Counted from the stretch's first letter, positions 37,283-46,178 are shown. The stretch is DNA of 64,000 nt from Massilia rubra (GCF_011682065.1 NZ_VUYU01000005.1:202484-266483), one strand, 5' to 3'. The notes: generated by a model not told the origin, from the letters alone. Translations and numbers: made by a program.

Positions 37283-37714
37283 TTAGCGTTGTTTGATCTG
37301 TGTGTACGGATTGCCTACTGTGTCGCCGAATTCGGCGAGCGCCTCGCGCAGTTCGGCGGCGATGATGGTGTCGAGCGTCTGGGGATCGAGCGAGGTGGCG
37401 AACGCCAACGCATCGGCCAGCCCCAGGGTGCGGATAATGCTGATCAGTAGCGCGGTCGACGCCAGCGAGCGCCGCTCCCAGACCCCGATCGCAAACGCGC
37501 TCAGGCGCTTCCTGGCCGCATGCGGCAGGATTTCAAAGGTTTGCCATTGCCTGTCTGCAAGTTGCGCCAATGCTTCCATCATCAACAGCTTTTCCTGCGC
37601 GTCCGGCATCCCATGCCGGAACGAGCGCAGCAGGGAGGCGAGTTCCTTTTCCACCTGCGGAGACGGCAAATAATCGGGCAAGGCTGTAATCCTTTGCAAC
37701 TCTTCGTGATTCAC
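37283..37714 (-). CDS. Hypothetical protein, paralogue of 34536-34931
   Basis: Helical cytosolic protein of 143 residues with no recognised family. It shares with the 34536-34931 protein the opening LPDYLPSPQVEKEL and the later blocks RQWQTFEILPHAARKRLSAFA and TSLDPQTLD. The start at 37714 is preceded on the minus strand by GGAG (AGGAGAGATGCG). It is a single gene on its strand, ending convergent to the MFS gene and 11 bases from a TGTCAG palindrome. Confidence 0.7.
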   Translation of the reverse strand: MNHEELQRITALPDYLPSPQVEKELASLLRSFRHGMPDAQEKLLMMEALAQLADRQWQTFEILPHAARKRLSAFAIGVWERRSLASTALLISIIRTLGLADALAFATSLDPQTLDTIIAAELREALAEFGDTVGNPYTQIKQR

Positions 37715-37760
37715 GCATCTCTCCTCTTAATGATGTGATATTACTTTAGTTTCAATACAT

Positions 37761-37787
37761 CTTGCAATTATGAAACAAGATTGCAAG
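37761..37787. promoter_or_regulatory. Inverted repeat in promoter region of SMC operon
   Basis: Perfect 8-bp arms CTTGCAAT (37761-37768) and ATTGCAAG (37780-37787) in an AT-rich stretch between the divergent hypothetical gene and the condensin-like operon. A -10-like TATACT lies downstream at 37829-37834. It is a candidate operator; no regulator is assigned. Confidence 0.4.
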
Positions 37788-37888
37788 CAGGGTTGGCACA
37801 TTTGGACAGATTGCCTTGGCTTAACTGATATACTGACGCCCCCAACGGCAGACCTTAGCCGCAAGCAAGAAACTGGTACCGGAACACG

Positions 37889-39256
37889 ATGATGGAAACA
37901 ACGGCAGGCGTGGCTGCAGAACCACTGACTTTAGGGCAAGACGACCACGACTCTCTGCAGGCGCACTTTCACGCCGGCATCTCGGCTGACGAGATCGAGC
38001 AAGTCTTTCATTTGAAGCGGGCGCAACCGACCCTGCAAGCGTTCACCGCACTGTTCCACGGCGGCGCCGACGGCGTGTTGATCCGCCTGCTGGTACTGCG
38101 CGAACTGGCGGCCGATACCAGCACCACCGCTTTTTCGCGAGCCGACATCAACCAGAAGCTGGCCTACCTGATTCCCGAAAGCCTGGAAACGGTGCTCACC
38201 CGTCTGCGTTCGCACAGCCTGCTGGCCTGGGACGCCCAGGCCGCCGTGTACCGCGTCACGCCGATGGCGCGCAATGTGCTCTCCTCGCTCGATACCCTGC
38301 TGTCGATGGGCCAGGCCGACGACGACGCCGAGATGGGCTTTTTGCTCTCGCAAGTGGCCGGCGCCCAGGCCGTGGGCGGCGTCACCGTGGAACAGCTCAA
38401 GCACCTGCTGGGGCGCCTGGTCGAACTGACCGAGGAGTTTCGCGATGCGATCGCCTCCGGTTCTGAATTTCGCCTGCGCACCTCGCAAGCGAAGTGGCAC
38501 ATGGCCTGCGACTGGGTCGAGAAGGGCTCCGAGATCCTGCGCGCGATCACCAGCGACGAACGCGCCGATTCGGCCACCCACAAGGCCGCGCAAGCGATCG
38601 GCCGCGCCCAGAGCGCGCTGCTGAACATGCAGGGCATGTTCTCGCGCGCGCTCAATCAGATCGAGCGCCAGCGCGTGCATTTGGGCCAGTCCGGCCTGTC
38701 GACCACGGACGTCAAGCGCTGGCTGCTGGCGCACGACGACTTATCGAGCCTGGCGCATGGCGCGATCGACCGCCCGCTGATGCCGCTGTTCGTCACCCCG
38801 GCCGAAATGATCGACGTGGCCGAAACCGAACTGCTGGCCGAACGCGGCCCCGCTACAGGCCCGGCCGGCCTGCCGCAAGGCGAGGATGCGCCGCTGACGA
38901 TTAACGACGGCCCGGCGATCCAGGCCGAACTCGATGACTGGCTGGCGCGCCTGGCCGACTTTGCCAACCTCGGTAACTTCCCCAGCTTCTCGGAGCACGG
39001 CCCGAAAACGGTGCCGATCCAGGATTCGCTGCTGCCGGCCAGCTTTGCGGTGGCTTCGTACCGCGCCTCCATGCTGCCGCTCCTGGGCGACGCCGCCGAA
39101 GCGAGCCTGCAGGGCGCCACGGCGCAACTGGCGCGCCTGCCGATCACCTTCACGCCCACCGACGAGATGGTGCAGCTGAACGACCCGCACGTATTCGCGA
39201 TGTCGATCGCCACCCTCTCACTTGATCTGGAAAGCGGCCCGGCCGATGATAAATGA
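37889..39256 (+). CDS. Kleisin-like subunit of SMC complex (MksF/JetA-like)
   Basis: First gene of a three-gene condensin-like operon; 455 residues. The N-terminal third (~50-140) looks like a winged-helix domain (TAFSRADINQKLAYLIPESL then ETVLTRLRSHSLLAWD), the middle is long and helical, and the C-terminal part (~300-440) is mixed. By position and layout it corresponds to MksF/JetA-type kleisins that bridge the SMC heads, but sequence identity to any named subunit cannot be judged here. The start is ATG 37889 or the next codon; the upstream GGTACCGG is a poor ribosome binding site. The stop overlaps the next gene by 11 bases. Confidence 0.65.
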   Translation: MMETTAGVAAEPLTLGQDDHDSLQAHFHAGISADEIEQVFHLKRAQPTLQAFTALFHGGADGVLIRLLVLRELAADTSTTAFSRADINQKLAYLIPESLETVLTRLRSHSLLAWDAQAAVYRVTPMARNVLSSLDTLLSMGQADDDAEMGFLLSQVAGAQAVGGVTVEQLKHLLGRLVELTEEFRDAIASGSEFRLRTSQAKWHMACDWVEKGSEILRAITSDERADSATHKAAQAIGRAQSALLNMQGMFSRALNQIERQRVHLGQSGLSTTDVKRWLLAHDDLSSLAHGAIDRPLMPLFVTPAEMIDVAETELLAERGPATGPAGLPQGEDAPLTINDGPAIQAELDDWLARLADFANLGNFPSFSEHGPKTVPIQDSLLPASFAVASYRASMLPLLGDAAEASLQGATAQLARLPITFTPTDEMVQLNDPHVFAMSIATLSLDLESGPADDK

Positions 39257-40025
39257 CGACTCCCAAATCCTGATTGCGCGCCTGCTGACGCATCAGACCC
39301 TGCGCCGCGACGACCGCCTGGTCAAGCGCGTGCTGTCCGATGAACTGTTCCGCGCCGAAGTCGACAAACGCCTGCTCGAATCGGGCCTGAAGTTGCTCGA
39401 CAACGTGTATGCCGACCATGTAACCCTGGCGCTGCACCGGGCGGTGGAACCGAAGATATTCGGCGCCAAGGACATCTGGCAAAACAATAACTTCGGCCTC
39501 ACGCGCGATGGCGTGGCGCTGCTGGTGGTGCTGTGGGCGCAGATCATCCTGCCCAAGCGCGAACGCCAGGAGACCCACCAGAACGCCGCCGACGACCAGA
39601 ACGACCTGTTCGACAAGGACAAGCCGCTGCCGCGCGCGGAAGACACCTCGATCGGCATTTCGTACACCGCGCTGCTGTCGGACTTCGGCGACAAGCTCGG
39701 TAAAAAGACGCGCATGGACATGAACCTGGGCGCGCTCTCGCGCATGGGCTTCATCGAACGGCGCGGCGACGTGATCCTCGAAGGCGCGCTGCTCGACCTG
39801 CTGATGGATACCGACGTGCTCAAGGAACGCATCATCAACGGCGCCCTGGCCGACGTCTTCAAGCGCGCGCCGGTGGTGGCCGTGCCCAAGCCGGTCATGA
39901 GCGAGGCGGCCAACGACGCCGACGCGGTAGCCGACGCCGTAGCCGACAAGGTCACCGACGCCGTCTCGGCCATCCCTATCGAGCCGGCGGCCGATAGTGA
40001 TCCCGCCGCCGATACCCCAACCTGA
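39246..40025 (+). CDS. KITE-like subunit of SMC complex (MksE/JetB-like)
   Basis: Second gene of the operon; 259 residues. It appears to contain two winged-helix units, as in MksE/JetB/MukE proteins: residues ~85-110 (GLTRDGVALLVVLWAQIILP) and ~145-185 (YTALLSDFGDKLGKK then LGALSRMGFIERRGD). The last ~45 residues are an acidic Ala/Asp-rich tail. The start is placed at ATG 39246, overlapping the previous stop by 11 bases; a TTG at 39222 is possible. In known systems this subunit binds the kleisin and DNA. Confidence 0.65.
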   Translation: MINDDSQILIARLLTHQTLRRDDRLVKRVLSDELFRAEVDKRLLESGLKLLDNVYADHVTLALHRAVEPKIFGAKDIWQNNNFGLTRDGVALLVVLWAQIILPKRERQETHQNAADDQNDLFDKDKPLPRAEDTSIGISYTALLSDFGDKLGKKTRMDMNLGALSRMGFIERRGDVILEGALLDLLMDTDVLKERIINGALADVFKRAPVVAVPKPVMSEAANDADAVADAVADKVTDAVSAIPIEPAADSDPAADTPT

Positions 40026-40034
40026 GGCTAGCCC

Positions 40035-42857
40035 ATGTTCCACATTAAATCGCTCGAACTGGTCCACTGGGATTACTGGCAACGGATCAAGAACATCCCG
40101 CTCGACGCCAAGATCATCACCATCGCCGGCCAGAACGGCTCCGGCAAGACCACCTTGCTCGACGCGCTGCGCACCCTGTTCGGCCTCGATTGCTCGATGG
40201 GCCGCACCTACAAGCACTACGCGCGCCACTCCGGCCAGCAGACCGCGTGGATTCGCTCCGTGGTCGACAACAAGGCGGTGGGGCGCCAGTTGTCGAACCG
40301 GCCGTTCCGCAGCTCCGGTTTTTTCAGCGACGATGAAGTCACCCTGTTCTGCAAGATCGAAAAGAACGGCGGCGACTGGAAGCGCCAGTACCTTATGCGT
40401 CCGGGGAATATCCAGATCGAGGAAGTGAGCGACGCCACCGACTGGCTGGGCGTGGAGAACTACCGCAAGCGCCTGCACAACGCCGGCCTGTCGCCGGCCA
40501 TGGCCAAGGTGCTGGCGCTGGAGCAGGGCGAAACCGACAAGCTGTGCGAATACGCGCCGCGCCAGTTGCTCGACCTGGTGTTCCAGGTCTTCGGCGACAA
40601 GGAAGTGCTGGACGCCTACGACGAAGCCAAGCGCCATCAGCGCGACACCGAAACGGAACTGAAACGCTTCGAAACCGAGTTGGAAGCCTCGCGCACCAAC
40701 CTGGAAGGCCTGCGCCTGCGCGTGGCCAATTACCACCAGTGGGAAGACCTGCACAAGGAACGCCGCAACTTGCTGGAAGAAGTGCTGCCGAGCCTCGAAT
40801 ACCACGAAGCGCGCGAAAAGGCGGGCAACGCCAGCCGCGCGCTGCGCGAAGCCCGCAAACCGATGGCGCAAGCCGACACGCAGCTGATCGAAAAGCGCAA
40901 CGCGGTCGCCGCGCAGGCAAAAGCGCTGTCGGACGCGCAGCAGCAGGAGACCTTGCTGGAGCAGGAAGCGACCGCCCTGGGCAGCCGCCTCACGCAAGTG
41001 AACGCCAAACTCAAACCGCTCGACAGCCTGCTCGAACAGAAGGAGCGCCTGCAAAAGCTGGCTGCCGATTCCGGGGCCGACATCGCCGAAGTAGCGGCCC
41101 AGCTGGACCAGAAAGAAGCCGAACTGACGCGCCAGCGCCTGGCGCGCGATGCGCTGGCCAGCCGCATCCTGACCGAAAAGTCGACCATCTCGGCCTTGCA
41201 GGGCAAGACCGCCATGCCCGAGCCGGACGCCGTGCGCGCCATGCGCCGCGCCTTGCGCGACGACGGCATCCCGCACGCGATGCTGTCCGATATCGTCGAA
41301 GTGACCGACCCCAAATGGCAGGGCGCGGTCGAAGGTGTGCTGGGCGGGTATGCCTCAGTGGTGCTGCTCGAACGTCCCAAGGATGCGGCGGCCGCCTACC
41401 GGCTGGCCGAGAAGGAGCGCTATCGCCACTTCATCGTCCCCGAGTGCATCAAGGCGCCCGTGACGAAAGACGACAGCCTGCTGTCGGTGGTGCGTTTTTC
41501 GGCCGCCGCTCCGCAATGGCTGATCGACCAGCTGGCGCGCATCGAGCGTGTCGATTCGGTGGAAAAGGGCTTCAAGCTGCACCGCGACGCCGAGTGGATC
41601 ACGCCGGACGCGTATCACCGCGAACGGCGCGGCGGACGTTCGCTGTTCGTGGAAGTATCGCGCTACCGCTTCGGCACAGCCGGCCGCGGCCAGCGTATGG
41701 AAGCGCTGCAAAAGTCGCTGCCGGCACTGGAAGCGCAGGAAGACGCGCTCACCATCACCGTCAGTAAACTCGCCTCGGAAGTGGGCGCGCTCAAGGCCCG
41801 CATCGCCGGTGTCGACGCAGCCAAGGAACTGGCCGCGCGCCAGGCGGAATTCGACGAAGCGCTGCGCAGCACCGTGCCGCTCAAGGCCGAACGCATGGAC
41901 GTGGGCACGCGCCTGGGCGAATTGCAGGCGCTGACCAAAGCGGCCACGGTGGCGCGCACGCGCGCCGACACGGTATGGCAGAACGCGCGCATGACCCTGT
42001 CGGAGGCCGAAGCCGGCCTGCGGCTCGGTCACAAGCGCCAGATCGAACAGCGCGCCGACCATGCGCGCGCGCTGCTGGACTTGCGGCGCGCCTGGCGCCA
42101 TCTACCGCAAGGCTGGCGCCGACTGGCGCGGCGCGCGGCGCTGGTGGCCGAACACCAGAATGCGCACCAGGTCGACCTGCGCGTGTCCTCGCTCGAACAC
42201 AGCCTGGCGCGCGACGACTGGGAGTTGGACGCCACGGTCATCGACCAGCATCACCGCCTGAACGAGCAGTTGCAGGGCCGCCAGACCGAGACCGACGAAC
42301 GGCGCTACCAGAACAACCGCGCGATCGACGCGACCGCGAATGCGCGTGGCGCGTACATCGAGCGGCTGCGCTACACCATCAAGACCTACAGCAAGAACAT
42401 CAAGGAGCTGGGGGAACTGGCGGGGATCGAAGTGCATGCCGACCCGGTCAAGCTGGAGAACGAAGACGTGCAGTTGTCGCAGGCTGGCCTGCACGTACGC
42501 TTCAAGTTCGACGGCAAGGACCAGATCGGGATGAACGACGGCGAAGCGTCGGGCGGACAGCAGGTGATGAAGTCGCTGGTGTTGCTGATTGGTTTGCTCA
42601 AATCCGAAGATGGGTCGGGCGGGTTTGTGTTTATCGACGAACCGTTTGCGCACCTCGATATCCGGAATATCCAGCTGGTGGGCGAGTTCCTCAAGAACAC
42701 CGAGGCGCAGTATCTGATGACGACGCCGCTGACGCACAACACGGACGTGTACGACCCGTCGGAGCTGACGCTCATTACCAGCAAGAAGAAGAAGGATATG
42801 CCATGGGCGCAGCCGATTTTCGTGCTGCAGCGGCGTGTGACGCCGGCGGTGGCCTAA
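40035..42857 (+). CDS. SMC-like ATPase of a condensin-type complex (MksB/JetC-like)
   Basis: SMC-family ATPase, 940 residues. Walker A GQNGSGKT is at 32-39; long coiled coils run about 190-390 and 550-790; a hinge-like globular part lies between (~400-530, with PKWQGAVEGVLGGYASVVLL); the C-terminal head has an ABC signature of the form ASGGQQ (838-843) and Walker B FVFIDEP (864-870) followed by AHLD. All ATPase motifs are intact. The gene begins nine bases after the previous stop. Such ATPases load on DNA and extrude loops, either for chromosome organisation (MksB) or plasmid defence (JetC). No JetD/MksG nuclease gene follows. Confidence 0.85.
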   Translation: MFHIKSLELVHWDYWQRIKNIPLDAKIITIAGQNGSGKTTLLDALRTLFGLDCSMGRTYKHYARHSGQQTAWIRSVVDNKAVGRQLSNRPFRSSGFFSDDEVTLFCKIEKNGGDWKRQYLMRPGNIQIEEVSDATDWLGVENYRKRLHNAGLSPAMAKVLALEQGETDKLCEYAPRQLLDLVFQVFGDKEVLDAYDEAKRHQRDTETELKRFETELEASRTNLEGLRLRVANYHQWEDLHKERRNLLEEVLPSLEYHEAREKAGNASRALREARKPMAQADTQLIEKRNAVAAQAKALSDAQQQETLLEQEATALGSRLTQVNAKLKPLDSLLEQKERLQKLAADSGADIAEVAAQLDQKEAELTRQRLARDALASRILTEKSTISALQGKTAMPEPDAVRAMRRALRDDGIPHAMLSDIVEVTDPKWQGAVEGVLGGYASVVLLERPKDAAAAYRLAEKERYRHFIVPECIKAPVTKDDSLLSVVRFSAAAPQWLIDQLARIERVDSVEKGFKLHRDAEWITPDAYHRERRGGRSLFVEVSRYRFGTAGRGQRMEALQKSLPALEAQEDALTITVSKLASEVGALKARIAGVDAAKELAARQAEFDEALRSTVPLKAERMDVGTRLGELQALTKAATVARTRADTVWQNARMTLSEAEAGLRLGHKRQIEQRADHARALLDLRRAWRHLPQGWRRLARRAALVAEHQNAHQVDLRVSSLEHSLARDDWELDATVIDQHHRLNEQLQGRQTETDERRYQNNRAIDATANARGAYIERLRYTIKTYSKNIKELGELAGIEVHADPVKLENEDVQLSQAGLHVRFKFDGKDQIGMNDGEASGGQQVMKSLVLLIGLLKSEDGSGGFVFIDEPFAHLDIRNIQLVGEFLKNTEAQYLMTTPLTHNTDVYDPSELTLITSKKKKDMPWAQPIFVLQRRVTPAVA

Positions 42858-42942
42858 CGTCGTTCCCGCGCAGGCGGGAACCCAAGTTTTCAGATCTGCC
42901 GCTGAATGAAGAACTTGGGTTCCCGCCTGCGCGGGAACGACG
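42858..42942. repeat. Palindromic intergenic repeat, copy 3
   Basis: Left arm CGTCGTTCCCGCGCAGGCGG and right arm CCGCCTGCGCGGGAACGACG flank ~30 bases. It begins directly after the SMC stop codon and is followed by a 21-bp tandem array made from its own right end. Confidence 0.92.
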
Positions 42943-43026
42943 GAGCTAGCGGCGGGAACGACGGAGCTAGCGGCGGGAACGACGGAGCTAGCGGCGGGAA
43001 CGACGGAGCTAGCGGCGGGAACGACG
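42943..43026. repeat. Four exact copies of a 21-bp unit
   Basis: Unit GAGCTAGCGGCGGGAACGACG repeated four times without a mismatch (42943-43026). The second half of the unit, GCGGGAACGACG, is the end of the adjacent palindromic element. The array stops one base before the stop codon of the membrane-protein gene on the other strand. Confidence 0.97.
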
Positions 43027-43027
43027 G

Positions 43028-43534
43028 TTACGCCGCGTTGATTTCCTTCTTCAACGCCCGGCGCCAGCGGATCAAGCCCGCAGAATAGGTTCCGAAATAC
43101 CCCGCCGTCAGCCCCAGCGCGAGAAGCGTGATGAAGCTGTCGGTGAATCCCGGCGTCGGCACGTTGCTGCCCTGGTTCGCATAAATCTCCACCCCGATAT
43201 ACATCACCCTTGCGAAAAACAGCATCGCAATGACTATCCCCAGACGCGCATTCGGCGTGAAGTAGCAGGTGTCGTTTTCGAACCTGGTCAGCTTGAGCCC
43301 CCAGATTCCGTACGCGATGCCGGCCGCCGTGCCCACGGCCAGCCAGCCCAGGAGCGGCAAACGTGTCATCACCTCCGACCCGGCCACCAGGATCATCGCC
43401 GCGAACACGCCCAGCCCCGTGTAATGGCGCGAGACGATCGAGCGCTGGCGCATCATCATGGCCTTGAGGCGCTGGTAAAAGCGCCACACCAGAAAGGGGG
43501 CGAGCACCAGCAGTGCGATAGTGGTAATTGACAT
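43028..43534 (-). CDS. Integral membrane protein, hypothetical
   Basis: Small inner-membrane protein of 168 residues with about five hydrophobic segments (TTIALLVLAPFLVWRFY, GVFAAMILVAG, LLGWLAVGTAAGIAYG, LGIVIAMLFFARVMY, FITLLALGLTAGYFG). The layout and Arg-rich first loop recall CcdC/DUF1453-type proteins, but I am not certain. It is convergent with the SMC operon and divergent from the peptidase gene. Nothing links it to either. Confidence 0.65.
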   Translation of the reverse strand: MSITTIALLVLAPFLVWRFYQRLKAMMMRQRSIVSRHYTGLGVFAAMILVAGSEVMTRLPLLGWLAVGTAAGIAYGIWGLKLTRFENDTCYFTPNARLGIVIAMLFFARVMYIGVEIYANQGSNVPTPGFTDSFITLLALGLTAGYFGTYSAGLIRWRRALKKEINAA

Positions 43535-43701
43535 GGGGTTTGCGAATCCGGTCCGGAAACACGCATTATAAACGCCCGCCGCGGAGCCTTGATTTCACCC
43601 ACCCCGCATGTCCTAAGCCCCGTAAATACCGGAAAAGAGCGGATTGACAAGCCCGCCAGGAGTGCGCAAGATGGAGGATCGCCTACACCCGAGACCCCTC
43701 C

Positions 43702-46149
43702 ATGCGCCACCGCCTCCCGATCGTCCCGCTGACCATGTCCCTGCTCGCCGCCACGCCGAATGCGCACTCCCAGTACCAGCTGCCGCCGGCGCAATTGCAG
43801 GCCATTGTCGACGCGCCGCGCGCACCGGCGCTGGGCCTGTCCCCGCAGCGCAACCTGGCGGTGATGGTCGATACGCCGGCCCTGCCCAGCATCGCCGAAG
43901 TGGCGCAGCCCGAACTCAAGCTGGCCGGCCTGCGCATCAATCCGCGCACCTATTCGCCGAGCCGCTTCAGTTTCGGCACGGGCCTCAAGCTGCTCGATAT
44001 CGCGACCCAGAAGGAAATCAAGATCATGGGCCTGCCCAAGCAGCTGCGCCTGGCCGATACGGCATGGTCGCCCGATCAGCGCTACCTGGCGTTTACCCAC
44101 GTCACCTACGCCGACCGTGATGGCGCATCCGGCGTCGAACTGTGGCTGGTCGATATCAACACCCGCATCGCGCGCCGCCTGACCGCGCAGCCGCTGTCCT
44201 ACCTGGGCGGCTCGGGATTTTCCTGGATGCCGGACGCCAAAGGCTTGCTGGTGCATTTCAAGCCGATCGGGCGCGGCAAGGCGCCGCAAGCGACCGGCGT
44301 GCCAGGCGGCCCGATTTTGCAGGACAGCCAGGTCAGCGTCGGCGCGCGCCAGTTGCGCACCTACCAGGACCTGCTCAAAAATGAAGAAGACGCGCGCCTG
44401 TTCGAGCATTACGCCAGCTCGCAACTGGCGCTGGTCGACCTGTCGGGCAAGCTGCGCCTGATCGGCAATCCGGAACTGTACACCGACGTGTCGGTCGCGC
44501 CGAACGGCAAGCTGCTGCTGTCGTCCGTGCTGCAGCGCCCCTTCTCGTACGTGGTGCCGGCATCGGCCTTTCCGCGCAAGGTCGATGTGCGCGACCTGGC
44601 CGGCAAGCAGGTGCACCTGGTGGTCAACAAGCCGCTGGAAGAAGGCCTGCCGCCCGGGAACGACGCCGTGTCGGCCGGCGTGCGCAAGGTCAGCTGGCGC
44701 GTCGACGCCCCGGCCACCCTGGTCTGGGCCGAAGCGCAGGATGGGGGCGACCCGGCCAGGGCGGCCGAGGTGCGCGACATCGTCTACGCCCACGCCGCCC
44801 CGTTCGCGGGCGAACCGGCCGTGCTGGCCAAACTCGGTTCGCGCTACGAGCGCGTGGTCTGGGGTAATGATGACGTGGCCTTGCTCGGCGAAAGCTGGTA
44901 CAAGACGCGCGCCGTCAAGATCTGGCGCCTGCGCCCGGAACAGCAGACGGTGGCGCCCGAGCTGCTGTTTTCGTACTCCGCCGAAGACCGTTACAACAAT
45001 CCCGGCTCACCGGTCACCATGCCGGACGCCGCCGGCCGTCCGCGCCTGGTGATCGGCGCCGATTCGACCATCCTGCTAGGCGGCAGCGGCGCCTCGAACG
45101 AAGGCGACCGCCCCTTCCTCGACCGCTTCAACCTGGCCAGCAAGGCCAAGGAACGCCTGTTCCAGAGCGAGGCGCCGTATTACGAAAGCATCGTGACGGT
45201 GCTCAGCGACGACGGCTCGCGCCTGTTGACCACGCGCGAGTCGCCCACCGAGCGGCCGAATTTTTATGTGCGCGACCTGAAACGCAGCGGCGCGGCGCAA
45301 CTGACGGCGCTGACCAACTTCCCGCATCCGACCCCGCAGTTAAAGGATGTGCAGAAGGAGCAGATCCGCTACAAGCGCGCAGATGGCGTCGACCTGACCG
45401 CCACCCTGATGCTGCCGCCGAACTACGAAGCCAAGCGCGATGGCCCGCTGCCGCTGCTGATGTGGGCCTATCCGCAGGACTTCAAGAGCGCCAGCGCGGC
45501 CAGCCAGACCACCGGTTCGCCATTCCGCTTCAACGCCATCAGTTACTGGGGACCGGCGCCGATGCTGGCGATGGGCTACGCGGTGCTCGATAACCCGTCG
45601 ATGCCGATCGTCGGCGCCGGCGACGCCGAACCGAACGACAGCTACCTGCCGCAGCTGGTGGCCAACGCCGAAGCGGCGGTCAATGAAGTGGTGCGGCGCG
45701 GCGTGGCCGAGCGCCACCGCATCGCCATCGGCGGGCACTCGTACGGCGCTTTCATGACCGGCAACCTGCTGGCGCATACGCGCCTGTTCAAGGCCGGCGT
45801 GGCGCGCAGCGGGGCGTACAACCGCACGCTCACGCCGTTCGGTTTTCAATCGGAGGAGCGCGAGTTCTGGAAGGCCAGGGAGGTGTACCAGGCCATGTCG
45901 CCGTTTAATAACGCCGACAAGATCAAGGATGCGCTGCTGCTGATCCACGGCGAGCAGGATAACAATTCGGGCACGTTTCCGATGCAGAGCGAGCGCATGT
46001 TCCAGGCCATGAAGGGCCTGGGCGGCACCGCGCGCCTGGTGATGCTGCCCAACGAAAGCCACGCTTACCGCGCGCGCGAGTCGATCATGCACATGCTCCA
46101 CGAGACCAATTCCTGGCTCGACAAATACGTCAAGAACGCCAAGCCGTAA
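43702..46149 (+). CDS. S9 family prolyl oligopeptidase-like serine peptidase
   Basis: Exported serine peptidase of 815 residues with a signal peptide (about 1-24, ending AHSQ). The N-terminal ~550 residues form a beta-propeller-like region; the C-terminal alpha/beta hydrolase domain holds the triad Ser680 in GGHSYGAF, Asp753 in HGEQDNNSG and His787 in NESHAYR. The pattern resembles the glutamyl-endopeptidase/dipeptidyl-peptidase branch of S9 enzymes in Burkholderiales and Xanthomonadales. Probable role is periplasmic peptide degradation. A hairpin follows the stop. Confidence 0.9.
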   Translation: MRHRLPIVPLTMSLLAATPNAHSQYQLPPAQLQAIVDAPRAPALGLSPQRNLAVMVDTPALPSIAEVAQPELKLAGLRINPRTYSPSRFSFGTGLKLLDIATQKEIKIMGLPKQLRLADTAWSPDQRYLAFTHVTYADRDGASGVELWLVDINTRIARRLTAQPLSYLGGSGFSWMPDAKGLLVHFKPIGRGKAPQATGVPGGPILQDSQVSVGARQLRTYQDLLKNEEDARLFEHYASSQLALVDLSGKLRLIGNPELYTDVSVAPNGKLLLSSVLQRPFSYVVPASAFPRKVDVRDLAGKQVHLVVNKPLEEGLPPGNDAVSAGVRKVSWRVDAPATLVWAEAQDGGDPARAAEVRDIVYAHAAPFAGEPAVLAKLGSRYERVVWGNDDVALLGESWYKTRAVKIWRLRPEQQTVAPELLFSYSAEDRYNNPGSPVTMPDAAGRPRLVIGADSTILLGGSGASNEGDRPFLDRFNLASKAKERLFQSEAPYYESIVTVLSDDGSRLLTTRESPTERPNFYVRDLKRSGAAQLTALTNFPHPTPQLKDVQKEQIRYKRADGVDLTATLMLPPNYEAKRDGPLPLLMWAYPQDFKSASAASQTTGSPFRFNAISYWGPAPMLAMGYAVLDNPSMPIVGAGDAEPNDSYLPQLVANAEAAVNEVVRRGVAERHRIAIGGHSYGAFMTGNLLAHTRLFKAGVARSGAYNRTLTPFGFQSEEREFWKAREVYQAMSPFNNADKIKDALLLIHGEQDNNSGTFPMQSERMFQAMKGLGGTARLVMLPNESHAYRARESIMHMLHETNSWLDKYVKNAKP

Positions 46150-46157
46150 ACAACACA

Positions 46158-46178
46158 GGGGCCGCTGGTGGCGGCCCC
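46158..46178 (+). terminator. Hairpin after the S9 peptidase gene
   Basis: Perfect 8-bp arms GGGGCCGC (46158-46165) and GCGGCCCC (46171-46178) with a five-base loop, eight bases past the stop. No T-run follows. Confidence 0.5.

Noticed and set aside
42858-43026. Possible CRISPR array because of regular repeats
   Set aside because: The four 21-bp units are directly adjacent with no spacers and derive from a palindromic element; no cas genes are near.
42102-43562. Minus-strand frame of 486 codons spanning the SMC gene end, the repeats and the membrane-protein gene
   Set aside because: It is antisense to the SMC ATPase and reads the tandem array as VVPAASS repeats; the real gene here is the 168-residue membrane protein in another frame.
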